Below are positions 1-12,702 of a stretch of 64,000 bases of DNA, one piece after another. The notes under the pieces are model-generated. The model did not search any database. It was given only the letters and a program-made list of their open reading frames with translations, and was not told the origin of the DNA. The DNA comes from Clytia hemisphaerica. Its lineage: Eukaryota; Cnidaria; Hydrozoa; Leptothecata; Clytiidae. How positions within the stretch are numbered: position 1 is the stretch's first letter; each line of letters opens with the position of its first letter. The DNA is taken from contig CACVBU010000181.1 of NCBI GenBank assembly GCA_902728285.1, positions 1,000,217-1,064,216 on the forward strand, in the 5' to 3' direction. The translations under genes were made by a program, and so were the position numbers.

Positions 1-41
1 GAGTAGGGTGGTCTAGAATAGACGCACGTAATTAAATCTAG

Positions 42-109
42 ACATGTGAAAGATTATAAGCTTTACTTTCTCACGCTGTTTTCTGATGTGATTTTGCTCT
101 TTGCTTTGG
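42..109 (+). CDS. Tentative upstream exon of the TMEM145-like gene
   Basis: An open stretch between an AG at 40-41 and a GG|gtacac donor at 109/110 ends in phase 1, which the exon at 260 requires. It encodes a hydrophobic segment (KLYFLTLFSDVILLFAL) that would continue into MSIVINIVYY as one membrane helix. The acceptor lacks a good pyrimidine tract, so the exon may start elsewhere. Confidence 0.45.
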
Positions 110-3100
110 GTACACCATACGATCGCCACAATTTTACCGATATCTTTATGATGGTGTTGGAAAACAACATGTGCTAAGAACAAGTTATACTTTCTTCTCC
201 TCTTATTGGTGCGTTTGGATTAAAGTCATTTTCTAATTGTTTCGAATTATTTCTTTCAGTAATGTCAATCGTTATCAACATAGTGTATTACACTGAGTAT
301 GGTCTATCTGGACAACCTTCTAAAGGCGTGAAAAATATTGGTAAGAAATGACCTAAAACAATTTCCCCAGCTTTTCCAGTCTGGCAATGACTGATTTTGG
401 GGTCCAAAAGTTCTATCATTTATATTATGTGTTAATCGTACCTGTATCATAATTTTGAAAGGATATCCAAGACGGTTCGACTGAGAATCTGAGAACCTTT
501 GGAGAATAGTAAGAACCTTTAGATTCTGGGGGCCTGGGAATAGCATTTTAGCTCGGTTCTCACGTTTAATAATGTATTCGTTCATATATAAAGAAACAAA
601 AAGTATCTTTCCTACAAAATTTTAAAATTTTGTCGATTATTATATAAGCCATTGTACTATGAATAAGTTTAACACTGTAACAAAGTGAGTTTTTTTCTTT
701 TCAGGGCGTGCTTGTCATTGTATAAGTGATACACTGCTGGTCGTGCTGTTGATTTTATTGGGAAAAGGATGGACTATTACCAGGTTTGATTTTCTACTGG
801 TTTTTGTCCGGATATTTTGGGAATTCTTCTAAGCCCTTTTCCAGACATGTACCAATGGGGCATTTCATTTTATAACTGTTCAGGGGAGTGAACGAATATT
901 TCCAGTCGGTAATTATATAAGAATTTCCAGGGGATAAAAGTTCGTCCACCCTCATTTTTGGACCTACCCCGGTGGAGGTCCTATAAATTAACCTGTGTTT
1001 GTTCGTCCGTCCGTTCGTTCGTCCGTCCGTTCGTTCGTCTGTTACCAACTTTTCTCAGGATTGAATCATAGGAATCTTTTGATTTTTGGTACAAAGGTGC
1101 AAAATGGTAGTGGCCAAAATGTGACGGAGCCCGATTTTCGAAAAAAAAATTTTTTGGGCCAATTTGGGCCAAAAAACGGCTGAAAAACGGGTTTTTAGAA
1201 TTTGTGAAAAATTGGGTCATTAATTTTTTCTGATTTTTTGTATCAAAGTAGGGTACCATCATAGGTAAAAGATGGCTCAAGCAGATTTTTGCAAAAAAAT
1301 TTTGTTGGCTCAAAAAACGCATGTTTATCTATAAGAATCACTATTAATAAGCATACATCAATGTTCTTAGTCAAATTACTCAATTTTTTTATGAGATAGA
1401 TGTTTTTTTTGCTCATGAGGGCTTACTTTTAGTGAGTATGTGTGTTTAGACATGAAATTTTGGTTGCTTAGCGTGTTTTTATAGAAAAACTGGCCAAATT
1501 CGATATTTTTTTATAAGCACATTATCAATTACTTAGGTATTAGCTTTTCTCGAGATTGGCTCTTTCATTCTTTATGATTTTTTGCACAAAGATGCATAAC
1601 TATAAACCCTTAAATGTGACGGAGCCCGATTTTCGAAAAAAATGTTTTTGGGCAAATTTGGGCCAAAAAACGGCTAAAAAAGGGTTTTTTGGACTTTGTG
1701 AAACATTGGATCATTCTTTTTTTCTGATTTTTTACATGAAAGTAGGTAAAAGATGGCTCGAGCAGATTTTTGTAAAAAAATAATTTTTCAGCTAAAAAAA
1801 CGCATCTTTATTTATAAGAATCACTATTAATAGGCATACATCAATGTTCTTAGCCAAATTACTCAATTTTTTAATGAGTGAGATGTTTTTTTGCTCACAA
1901 AGTCTTGAATATGAAAGATTATTTCAAGAGCATGAAATTTTGGTTTCTAAACATTTTTTTTATAAGAACCAAACGACTAATTTTAATAGATCGTCACTAT
2001 TTCTGTTCTGAATGATTGTTTAACGGACATGCTCACGTAGATATCAATTATATTTGTTAAATGCATAACCAGGTAGGTCCATAAAAGTATCACTTGTTAA
2101 AGTATAAAAATAATTTTTCCAAGGGTTCTTTTACAAATGTTACCATTTTCCAGGGGGTATCAAATTTCTAAGAGTCTTTTTTTCTTGCCTTGAAAAAGTT
2201 CGTCTACCCCCTGTATGGGAATTTAATGGAACAGCCCAAAGTGGCGGTTTCTCAAACTTTATGTATGATAATCTTAATATTGATCAAATAACAATTGGTA
2301 TTGTGGAGGGGTCTGAGTTTTATGCAATTTTTTTTTTAATTTCGAGCTAAAAACAATAAAAAATTGATGCTTTTGTTTATAGGGCTCGTATTAGTCCAGC
2401 TGGCCAGATCAAACTATCGGTATTTTGTACATTGTATGGTATCGCTTATGTTTCTTTGTTTATATATGAAGCCAAGGTAAGCTTTTCGAATTCAGCATTT
2501 TTTATCATACTCATAACTCAACTGTGAATAGAAATGAAGACCATTTCTCACGCTGATACATCATTGTAAGGCATGAATTCAAGGGAGAATCTTGTAGGGT
2601 TCAAAACCTGCTCACTTGGCTATTTCCTTCGAGGTCAATAAAACGAAATGGGATCTACCTTGTTACCCAGAATAAGCTGGAATTTCGCTTACCTAAACAT
2701 ACGTGGAAAATGTGATAGTTTAACTTATTAACTATTTTAATCAATATTGCTTCATCATAGGCGTTTGACCCAGGCGAAGTGTTATACATCTATGAAAGTC
2801 CTGCTGGTGTTGGGTTATGTATAATGAAAGTCATTGTAAGTTCTTCTATTGGAAATTTATGCTTTTGTTTGTCTTACTTTTGATTTGCAACAACAAATAC
2901 CCTCCTCTCACGTTTATCGTTTCTATGTACACTCTGTGCACATTGTCTGTTTGATAAAAAAATTCCCGTACGGAGACCTCTGCGATGAAGTATGATTTAT
3001 AAATAGCAACACTTCTCTCGTCGTCTCCCCTCTCTCGCCCGCATTCTATCACAGCGGTCGGTTTGAAAAATCTCAATCAGAAAAGACAATGACAACAGAC

Positions 3101-6100
3101 CCTCTATGGCAATGAATTTTGAAATAAGCCGTAGATATATATCGGGTCTGTGTACAGACTATCCTTGGAGGGACTTTGCCATTACTTATGCATGTATGAA
3201 GTTTTTCTGAGTCTCTGTATCCAGGTTACTAGGGTATCTTTATTTTGATTTGCATCGAAATAAATAAACATTAAAATTGGAAGAATGATCGGACCATGCT
3301 TTTAATCCTGAACTTATTGAATGTAATCGGATGAGATTTCTTGCTAGATTTAAATTTCGACATTTTCGCGAAAATAAAACTTTCGAAATCCAGTGAGATC
3401 GGCGGTTTGTGTAATCTAATCCGTAAGCGAAATTGAAAAAAAAAACAGATTACAATGAACTATAAATGTGTTATTTTTGGCGTTTGCAATTTCAACAGTT
3501 TTTTGGCTTATTCGCGAAACTAAGTCAATGCGAAACATCTTAAATGTGAAAATAAATACGGCTGAAGTAGGACCGCAATTTAATTCAATTTTAGCTTCTT
3601 TTTCGTCTAATATTACCAGACGTTCTATGATTAATACTTCTCTTTCTCTTTTTAGGCTTGGTTATGGTTTTGTTACGGTATCTTCTTCACGTTGAAAAAT
3701 TATGCTGAAAAACGATTCTTTTATTTCCCTTTTTTCGCATTCTATACAATATGGTGAGTGACATCATGTTTTATTTATTTAGCTTACGCCTTTTTATATA
3801 AAATTCAAAAACAGGCTCGGAGATGCTTAGGGTCGAGGGCTTTACAAGGTTGAAAATGCTCATAAGGGTACTTAAATCTCAAGCAAAAATTTAGGGAAAT
3901 ACTGAAAATCCGTAAAATCCCAGCCAGAAAAAGCCAAAGTCGGGAAAAAAACATTTTTCGTAGGCTCAAGGTAGTGCTTACCATTATGCTTAAATTTTCG
4001 CCATATCTGAGCCTAGTATGTTATAACTGTAATGCTTATAAAAGAAAAAATATGTACTCAAATGAGCACTTTAAATGGTGTTATGGTATATACGATAACA
4101 TAAAATCATTTTTCATGGCAGGTTCTTGAGTGGTCCAATCATTGTTTTGATTGCTGCAAGCTCTGTCGAACCTTACGCTAGGTGAGTTTTCATCTTTATC
4201 TTTCTCTAAACCTGTCACAAGTTGTCTGTTTGAACTGATAGCCCAAATGGCTAACAACATCACTTCAACGTCCACTCATGTTAAATAAACCATATTATTT
4301 TGTCGTGCCAGTTTGAGGTGTGCAACCTTGACTTTTGATATGCGACGTTATTGTTTCAAATCTGATTTGATTGTTGATTTGAGCTTTTTATTCTTCTTTC
4401 AGAGAGCAGATAATGAACGGTGTTGATAGGTCTGTCGCCTTCAGCGCCTTTGCATTTTTCTTGGTGAGTAAATTTTGTCATCTTTTATGCGAATTAAAGT
4501 GTGCCACGTGTCAATGTTTCAAGAAAATGATTCACTTCAGACTTTCTAAGGATCTTGATTGCTGCTGCATTTCTTTGATATGGCATTTGTACGTGCTTAG
4601 GGAGTCTGCTAAGAGCTTATTAAGAGAAATATTTAAAACCATTTATTTAAGATAATCACGTACTTCCTATCTTCAGTTGTCTCGTTTTTGAATTCTCTTT
4701 TAAGGATGTCCTTGGTCTACGCAAAAGTTATTTCAATCTATAATTAAATTTTGCAATCAAATTACATTGATTTTCTAATTTGAATTTCTTTATTTTTTAG
4801 ATTTTAACACGCCCTTCTGCAGCTAATAAGAATTTCCCCTACCACGTACGCACAACACAAATTGGGTTTATTGATGATACGGCAAATCCGAATTTCGCAA
4901 GATCAACGTACAAACCGGAAAATGAGGAAGCTGAATTAGCACGAAGAATGAATACTTTGTTTTCTGCGCACGTCAGTATTTTATTCCAATTCTTTGTACC
5001 GATGAGTCTTGCAAGCTTTTCATTTTGTTTCATTTACGTTAAGAAAAATATCTTCAGCAGGAAGTAATTTCTGCGGCCGAAAAATAATCCGAAAAATCGT
5101 ATTTTACGGGAATTAATTTTCGCCGTTTTGTCTTATTTTGAACACGTATCTTTCATTTTCCTAAGGATTTTTTAAATTTCTTTTATAAAAATAGCCCAAT
5201 TTGTAATTCGTGGGTTCTGATTTTCGCGGTTTTAAGCGAAAATTTGTTCCGCGAAGATTAGTCTTGTTCGAAAGTAGTTAGGACCAGTGCAACATTTGCA
5301 ACTTAATATTTTTGTTGTAATTTTTTTTACAGAACAATGAAGGCACCCGTCCGTTAACAGGTTCAATGGCAAGCCCTCCCTCTTCCATGAACAGTCGCCA
5401 CTCCTCCATCAACACTAATAATACCCTTAATATGGGCGAATCTTTAGGGCGTAGAAATCCTTCATATAACGATAATGACGATCGCCCAAATGCCTCTACG
5501 AACCGCCCTACTTTGTTAGATCTCAAGGATAGACTAACAACGCCCTCTCCCCACCCTAATGCTTCATTACCGCCACCAATGAATTACTCCACCAATCAAA
5601 ATACGAAATTAAAAAAAGAAACGAAAAACGAAAATGAAACACGCACAGAATCAACTTTTGTACAAAATTCGAATTTCGTCACCACTGGAGGAGAAATCTA
5701 TCAACAAGAAGAACAGCTTCCTAAAAACCCTCCACCGTTGATTAGAACAGAACAACAAATGACGTCATTGTTTGCGGTAAATATAACTCTGCTTCAATCT
5801 GAACAGTTTGATATCAGATTAATTGTATTAATTTCAGTCAGAACCTGACAGATAGCTGGTATACTCAAAAGTGTATTTTCATTTCTTTCAACTCTAGTCG
5901 CGTAAGAGTTAAAATTTGAAGAGGAAAGTAACAACTTTTTGTCCTTGTAAGCCGTTCATTATACGAAGAACTTATCATATTTTCTGAAAATACGAACTTA
6001 GCCCCGGATGTTTATAAATAGATGAATAAATAAATTATTGACGTGAATCACGTGACATTTCAATGAGATTCTTGTATTTCAAAATTCTTTTTCAGGCCAA

Positions 6101-6563
6101 ACCATCACCTTCCCAAAATTTGTCTCCAATGACACCAAACCCTCCTTCGACGTCACCAAACTTCTTCATACCAGAACCTACACTGACACCTGATTTCGAA
6201 CAAAGTCCTCCTTTACCACAAACTGGAAAGCCAATAGATTCTAGTAATAACAACACTATTAAAGAGGATATGGAGAATCCTACAGATAGTCAAAACAATG
6301 GTGGAACTTCACCAAGTCAAGAGACCAATAATGAAAATAATTCATCGAATAAATCACAAAATGAACAAAACAATGAATTAGTTCAATCTCCACGTAAAAA
6401 GAAAGGGAAAAAGAAAAGTACCAAGAAGAAGAGAAAATCAGAAGCTAACTCACCCTCTGATCCGAATCATCTACCGCCCTTATCTGCAGCACCCTCCACT
6501 TTACCGCCCTTGAGAGGTGGAAAGTTACCACCTTTAGGGAAGAATTCTGACAGTACGGTATGA
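42..6563 (+). CDS. TMEM145/GPR180-like seven-pass membrane protein, 3' part
   Basis: Partial gene; the N-terminal half lies left of the window. Exons: 42-109 (tentative), 260-340, 705-783, 2383-2476, 2761-2835, 3656-3753, 4122-4181, 4403-4463, 4801-4971, 5333-5776, 6096-6563. All have GT..AG borders and phases that join without a stop, giving about 565 visible residues. Hydrophobic segments fall in exons 705, 2383, 2761/3656, 3656/4122 and 4403. Signature stretches of the GpcrRhopsn4 family are readable: KGWTITRARISPAG, YIYESPAG, FLSGPIIV and LTRPSAANKNFPYHVRT. These match TMEM145 better than GPR180 in the stretch after the last membrane segment. The family is membrane-bound and its ligand is unsettled. 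The last two exons encode a long tail rich in Ser, Asn and Pro, a Lys-rich block (KKKGKKKSTKKKRKS), and a C-terminus ending DSTV that fits a class I PDZ ligand. Family call is firm; function is not. Confidence 0.88.
955..2082 (+). repeat. Dispersed repeat with GGACCTACC / GGTAGGTCC ends, copy in TMEM145 intron
   Basis: The copy opens with TTTTTGGACCTACC and closes with GGTAGGTCCAT, an inverted terminal pair. After the left end comes a GTCC/GTTC microsatellite (about 1001-1040). Then two related internal units follow (about 1050-1330 and 1550-1810), each containing GTGACGGAGCCCGATTTT. The same sequence is amplified at 45.5-46.8 kb. The ORFs crossing it are low-complexity F/K translations, so I treat it as non-coding. 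It lies wholly within the 784-2382 intron. Confidence 0.65.
3100..3180 (+). repeat. Short dispersed repeat in TMEM145 intron
   Basis: The stretch around CAATGAATTTTGAAAT followed by CGTAGATAT and GGGTCTGTGTA recurs at about 32288-32340 with small changes. It marks a dispersed repeat shared by this intron and the 32-kb intergenic region. Confidence 0.45.
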
Positions 6564-8115
6564 GATTGGACATATTTTCTGTTGGTGCTTGAAATAGTTC
6601 CCTTGGGGGTGATGGTTTCAATAGTGGAAGTAAGATGGGTGAATATAAAAGTGTTTTCGTCTGGGAAGAGTATTGAAAATATGAAGTGATACTGTATATC
6701 AGTGAGGAGAGAGTCTGTCACCATGTTTTCTGAACACCGAGCCTGGAAGGGTTCGAGACTCGAACACACAGTCTATTACGGTGCAAACCTTTGATCGAAG
6801 CTACCAACCGGCAGAATGTAAGTGAGACACAGTGATGGATGATTGCTTTATCCAGATGGTGAGCGAATGTATCATGAGTTGATGGGAGGTTAAACTTAGT
6901 ACTGCCCTAGTACTGATCTAAAGTTGAAAGATATTATCGAAAATAAGTTTAGAAGTTTCATCTATCAGTACTTATAAACTGTTTTGTCGGGGTTATTTGA
7001 AAGGTAAAATTCAGCTGTCTTAGTGTGACCTTTTTTGTTGGTGATAGAGAACATCAAGTTTTGATACTTGGTAATTCCATTTTATATCCATACATGGGGT
7101 GTACGAACATTTCCAGAGCGTAATTCGAGAAGAATTTCCAAGGTGAAAACTTATTTTAAAATTTTCAGGGGGTTCTAGCCACCATCACTTAAAGGTAGAA
7201 AGAGAATTTTTCCAAGTTTTTTTATGAAAATCATGCGGTTTTCCAGGGGATATCCACGCATTTCAAATAATTTTTTTAACGTGAAAAGGTTTGTCCACCT
7301 ACCCCATGTATGGATATTTCATGGAAGAGCCCATTGCATGCTGAAAAAAGCGAAAATGAAGTGTAGAGGAAATTTATATTTACGCATTATGATGTTGAAA
7401 ATCTGTGTAGGTTAGCGGTGATGGATTGAGGCTTTTTGTCCGTATCGATGAAGAAAATATAATCTTACAATTTTGTAAATTACCTTTTCATCATCAAATT
7501 CTAACTCAAGTCAAGTTTCGTGGACATTGTTACCAAACGAACCTGCTTATTTTATATATTTAAATTTTTATTAAGATTATTCATATATTTAATACCGATC
7601 AATATATTTACGACCTTGATTTTTAGCCCAAAAACTATCTATTCTGAATTTTAGTCTGATTTGGTAAAACGACTTAAAAATATCTAAACAAATTAAGAAA
7701 TTCTTTTAAGGGGTTGTCTTATTTAAATGACTGAAATTTACGATTTGTCAATGCCAATGAACTACTCAGTTGTCAGTTGGGAGAATGGGGGAAATATTGA
7801 TATTTATTTTGATATTCTCAAGCCTAATTTCCCGACATGAAATTTCATTGCGCTTAAGAGTTTTTAAACTTTTGTCATTCGTCAATTCCTTGTTCTCTAA
7901 ATATACCCCTGTTTTTGTTATTTTTGTTGTAAATATGCACATTTATGAATGGTTTTTTGAATGTACACTTTTGATATGTATTTATTTTAGATTATTTATT
8001 TAGCAGCACTTTGCATAGTATTATAGAATACCAAATATTTAACGGTTCATTTGATTATAGGTTTCTTTTTTCATCGCTTTCCCAATCAAAAATACACTCT
8101 TTTCTTTTAAAGGAA
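6564..8115. other. Region 3' of the TMEM145-like gene, no gene seen
   Basis: No convincing exon. At about 7085-7335 there is a repeat with TCCATACATGGGGTG near the left end and CCCCATGTATGGA near the right, an inverted pair. Its internal AATTTCCAGGGG-type motifs are shared with 21.58 kb, 22.3 kb and 2.15 kb. The 3' UTR of the upstream gene must begin here, but I could not pick a poly(A) site. Confidence 0.5.
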
Positions 8116-8367
8116 TACACGTTTTTTTTTACAAGAACTTCCAAAATTTTTGAAGCCCTCTGATGTTCTTAACTTGAGTTTTAAGCCTAAAAATGTTCTT
8201 AAAATGTTCTTATTTTCACAATTTTGTGAGTATTTTTACCCATTATCCTCTGAAATTGGGTGTTATCGAGTCCACAAAGCCTTAAAATGTTCTTTACTTG
8301 TTCTTAACATTTTGGCCAGCGAAACCTTATGCTCTTATATAGTTTGTTCTTATAAAAAAAACGTGTA
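8116..8367. mobile_element. MITE with TACACGTTTTTTT / AAAAAAACGTGTA ends
   Basis: Ends are TACACGTTTTTTTTTTACAA and the inverted TTATAAAAAAAACGTGTA; each has a GTTCTT word just inside. The interior repeats AATGTTCTTA. A second copy with the same ends lies at 44534-44893. No coding capacity. Confidence 0.55.
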
Positions 8368-8581
8368 ATCGAGTGGTTTAAGAAATTTTGCCTGAAGAAA
8401 TCTTCTGTGGTCATCAAAGTATTTTTGTTCTAGCTATTTATGAAATTTTTGAAAATGGTTTCTTACGTTAAAATTCTATTGTTTTCTTACTTAGTTAAAA
8501 GCTTGTAACTTGAATGTCGACATTTTTTGTCGAGGTCTGGAACCTTGAGTCTTATTATTTAGGTATTTTAACTTGATACTA

Positions 8582-8845
8582 AGGTAGGTGGATAAATTCT
8601 CACGTGCATTAATTTTCGTGAGATGAGAACTTGGGAGATTCCGCGTGGATTAAATTTCGCGAATCAAGGGTCTTTAAAATTTTCGCGTGGATTAAATTTC
8701 GCGAAAATGGCTATCTTTATTTAATTTCGCGACTATATGAATCGTAACTAGAAAAGAGATCTGTGTTTTTTTAATCGAACAAAGGACTAAAACTCGCGAA
8801 AACCGTGAAAATTAATCCACGCGAAAATTTATCCACTTCGATCCT
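8582..8845. mobile_element. Palindromic MITE with GTGGATAAATT ends and CGCGAAA subterminal repeats
   Basis: The left end AGGTAGGTGGATAAATT is mirrored imperfectly by AATTTATCCACTTCGATCCT at the right. Inside are repeated words such as GTGGATTAAATTTCGCG. The architecture (flush arms, CGCGAAATTTAA words) is shared with elements at 31.7, 35.2 and 44.0 kb. Confidence 0.55.
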
Positions 8846-9423
8846 AAAATTTCTCAATTCCAGACTTTGCATTGTTCTTATTTGTTTTACGATTCTGTTG
8901 CTCATTATTCTTACATAATTGCTCTTTCAAAAAAGAGTGTTTACAATTTGAAGAAAATCGAGGAGACTCGAGTATTAGATATTTCCTAAAATTAATAAAT
9001 TTGAGGATATCGTAATGCTATCCAATTTGTTATTATGTTGGATTGGAAATCTTTAAATGTTTTTTTCATTTTTTTATAGTTCCGTTTCTGATATGTGATG
9101 AATCAGTTCTGTTTTGGCAGCAATAAAAATCTTTTTTCGAATATTTTTAAAAAAAGCTGCGGTTTGGTTATTCATTCTTACGCTATTAGATTTTTTTTGT
9201 TTCCGGTAAGAGAGTTTTCTATTTATGAATCAGGGAACATTGTATTGTCGTGTTGACCTATTCAAATGCTTAAAGTTATGATTTATAATCTTTTTAATTA
9301 TCCGGGTATCCAGCTAGCAATTAGTCCTTGGATTGATAATCATCGAAGATTCTATTCTTTTGATAACATTTACATAGGGCCTACCAAATTTATTCAGTTA
9401 GTGCATCTTTGAGCAAGTCTCCA

Positions 9424-9710
9424 CCCGGGGGGGGGCACTGACCTTGACTACCGACGGGGGCGTGCCATCGGAGATTGAATAGTGGACCCTGTTAGATATG
9501 ACTGTTTGGTAAATTTGGGACCCCGTCAGAACGAAAAATCGAAAAAGTCATTTAAAAATTGTACAAAATAAACAAGTCGACCCTGCAAGATACACATCTT
9601 GAAAATAAGTAAATTTGGGATCCTGTCAGATATCTTCAGAGTTTATAACAGGACCCTGACCAGCGGTACGTTCCTTTACCCAATTTCGCCTAAATACTCA
9701 CCCCTCCGGG
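9424..9710. mobile_element. Possible MITE with G-run/C-run ends
   Basis: Starts CCCGGGGGGGGGCACTGACC and ends ACTCACCCCTCCGGG. A related end, CAAGGTCAGTGCCCCC, sits at about 41476-41491. I could not find a clean target-site duplication. Confidence 0.35.
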
Positions 9711-10027
9711 TCTTACCTTTACTTTATTCAAACTTACCTCTTCTTTTTTAGAAAATTAATAAAATGTAGAAATTTAAAAAAATACAAGGAGTCCTGATGG
9801 CACCTAAACAAAATGACAGATGTTAAGTATTTTGGACTTGATTATATATTTCCCATCTACTGTACAAACAAATATTGTTGATTCTTTGCTGGAAATTAAA
9901 TATTTTCAAGGCATATTTTCAATTTCCCATAATCATTACAACATGGATGTTTTTAATTAGTAATTTCGAAGCATAGTTTTATGTTCCAAGTCATTGTATC
10001 ATGGTATTGTAGCCTCTTAAAAATATG

Positions 10028-10034
10028 TATAAAG
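10028..10034 (+). promoter_or_regulatory. TATA box, probable promoter of the two-domain ShKT gene
   Basis: TATAAAG lies about 155 bp upstream of the ATG at 10189. Transcription starting about 30 bp downstream would give an unspliced leader of roughly 130 nt; a splice acceptor (tttttacag|ACACG at 10155/10156) offers an alternative leader intron. Position and context only. Confidence 0.35.
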
Positions 10035-10188
10035 TCTTGGACAAAGCTTTTGTATAACCCTGTTCGATTGTTTCAGATAGACCGCTTTAGTAGGAAACTA
10101 GACAAAACTAGACGGATTCCAAAAGGGAAAATTTATTTACGTTTTATTTTTACAGACACGTAACAATATAGCGACGACCATCTTCAAA

Positions 10189-10252
10189 ATGGAAAATCTT
10201 GTTTTGACCTGTCTTGTGGCAATAGTTTTGATGGCTAATGTTAGCAGTACAG
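10189..10252 (+). CDS. Signal-peptide exon, probably exon 1 of the two-domain ShKT precursor
   Basis: ATG in AAA-ATG context opens 21 codons of a classic signal peptide (MENLVLTCLVAIVLMANVSS) and stops in phase 1 at ACAG|gtaaaa. Exon 1 of the ShKT-trefoil gene is built the same way (20 codons, phase 1). The next + strand exon I can find that accepts phase 1 and encodes a secreted domain is at 21840, so the two probably belong together across an 11.6-kb intron. No closer partner exon was found in 10.3-21.8 kb. The join is an inference, and a transcript would settle it. Confidence 0.6.
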
Positions 10253-11800
10253 GTAAAAATAATTTATTATTTTCTTTTACCCATTAGCTTTTGACTATGT
10301 TGCCAAAGCCTGTGAATATTTCTTTAAACTGGAGATAAAGGCTATTTAAGCCTTGATTTATCTCTCATTAAACACATCTATAGCAGCAAACTTCGAAAAC
10401 AATAAAACACCAGAAGCCCCCGCTTTGTAGTAATTTTCAAAACAAGAAAATTGGGAGACAGTTGCTTTATACTCTTATATGATAGTGAGATGGTTGATTG
10501 TGCTCGTTTTACCTATGAAATTTATTTGAAGCGAAGCTTAGATTTAACTCGTCACGTTATCATACACTTTCTTCGTCTCTCGATATGATTAAACTATACA
10601 TATTGGTCTCGCTAGCCTAAAAGATAATTTTCAAGAAATTTTCAAAGTTTTTAAAAATGTTAATAAAGTAGTTTACTGAACTTTCATCACAAACGATTTC
10701 CTTGTTTAAACATCAATCTGAGTGAGACAAACGACATCCTTATGTCTTTTTAATTTATCATTATCGCGTCATTTTGTTGGCGTGGCTAGCCACATTAATA
10801 CTCCATAAGAAGGAAAGCCCATCCTTCATGCTATTTTAAATAACCGCAATTATTTTTCTCAGTTTTCTATTAGTTTTGGCGTTTCAGTCATCCTTGAAAG
10901 ATGGTGGCAATTAAAGTTTTAAATATCTTCCTCTATTCTTCCGTGTAGGCTAAACTTCGCATTTCCTCAATAATTTTTGACTACATTTTATCAGAAAAGA
11001 GACAAATCGCTGCTATTTATAGATTTTCGTTAAAAAATACAACCAATTATTTAGTTTTTACAATCTGGAAAAATTTTTGTAACAATCTCTCAAGGTCGTC
11101 TTTGCACCAAAATCTGTCTCTCTCGGGACCAGGATTCGAAGGTCAATTTCGCACGAATCCACTTCCACTTCTATAGTACTCCCCCTCCCAGAGCTCTGAT
11201 TTTTTTGCTGGCTTTACCTAATTTTCGAAGTTTAGGACTCAACCATAGTGGACCATGAGAGCTATTTAATTTGGGGTAGAATTACCCAGGCAACTTTATA
11301 TCGTGAAAACTTTTGATATCGTGAAAACTTTTGATATTGGGATTTTCATAGATCTAATGAAAGTTTAGGTTATCCACGATCGAAACGATGACACTGCTCC
11401 TGTTTACTCAATTACTCAATTTAAAATTAGTATTTAACTATTCTTGATAATTGAAGGTCTAAAGATTAAGTATTTCCTTTAGTCTTCCGTGTAGGCTGAA
11501 TCTTAGATTTCCTCGAGTAATTATCCACTTTCAATAGCTTTTCGTGACTTCCAAAACTTCTAGAGTCGGATATCATTAGGTCATAAATAGCCTACCTTGG
11601 AACCTACTCAGAATAAATTCTGGCAAAAACGATATCCTTAGCGACAGGAACGCCTTTTGGCTGACTTTTGTGATTTTCTGAAACATTTTGGTGTCTGCAT
11701 CGCGATTTCTTTCATTTTTTACTTCTGAATTTGAGATTCAATATGATAAAATGATATCCTTGCGAGACTCATGATGAGCTTGTCTATTTGATTGTTTTTT
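10253..11800. other. Intron sequence, nothing recognisable
   Basis: AT-rich DNA with no supportable exon on either strand. Words such as CTTCCGTGTAGGCT recur at about 10939 and 11484, suggesting old duplicated repeat fragments. Confidence 0.4.
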
Positions 11801-11906
11801 GAGGTTACTTTTGGAACTTTTTCAGCACGTGTAATTTAGAGTAGGCAAAAACACTTTTGTATGGTCTGTAAATTACACGTACTGAAAAAGTTCCAAAAAT
11901 AACCTC
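11801..11906. repeat. Hairpin-forming inverted repeat
   Basis: Arms at 11801-11838 and 11869-11906 are near-perfect reverse complements (GAGGTTACTTTTGGAACTTT against AAAGTTCCAAAAATAACCTC) around a 30-bp loop. Small foldback MITE or its remnant. Confidence 0.65.
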
Positions 11907-12702
11907 AAAAGAAATAAACGGGGGAGAGGTCTGAATAAACAGGGGTTGAAAACTTCTAATCGTTTAAACCTTTAAAGAGTATTCGAACATTACAAAGAAA
12001 TAAAGGGGGGTTTGTACTTTTAAGGTGTGACGGGATTGACGCTTTTTTAGTACGGTATTACGGGATATGACGAAAAAAGAGACGGGAAAACGGTATTTTA
12101 AAATCAGACGGTGACGGTATTTAGGTACATTTTTGCCCTGTACAAGCCGGTGTGACGGTGTTATTATTTTTTCAATTTTCGGGATTCCGGGATTCAGCAA
12201 AGATTTTGACGGAAAAACGGTATTTCGAACCCCTACAAACCTCCCCCGAATAAAGACTGATTTACACTTCAACTCAAAAACAGAAAACTAGAAAATCTAT
12301 AAACGGGGGGTCCTAATAAGAACGGGGGGGGGGTCCGAAAATTTTTCCAAAATTGATAACCACGAGGACGTTTATTCGGGACCTTAGAGTAATCGATGCC
12401 AGTTTTTTTTAAGAATTGAGAACTGTTGAATAATATTGAACGATAGAGTTTTTTATAGAATTTTAAAGTGTGTGAGTACCAACTAAAAATGTGATAAACG
12501 TTATCACTCTCAAGGCTCAAAATTTTCATTTTTATAAATATGATATGGGGAGGGAGAGCTGACCCTTAATATAAACATGAAAAATATGAGCAATCTGATT
12601 GGTACATAAATGCTGTATTTCATATTGTACCGTACAAATACAAGACCGCGTTCAAAAAAGGGTCTGGTAAGCGAGAGATCATAATTTGTACTTACTTTTG
12701 TA

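Noticed and set aside
304-585. 93-codon minus-strand ORF
   Set aside because: Lies over an exon and intron of the TMEM145-like gene, no domain, no splice support.
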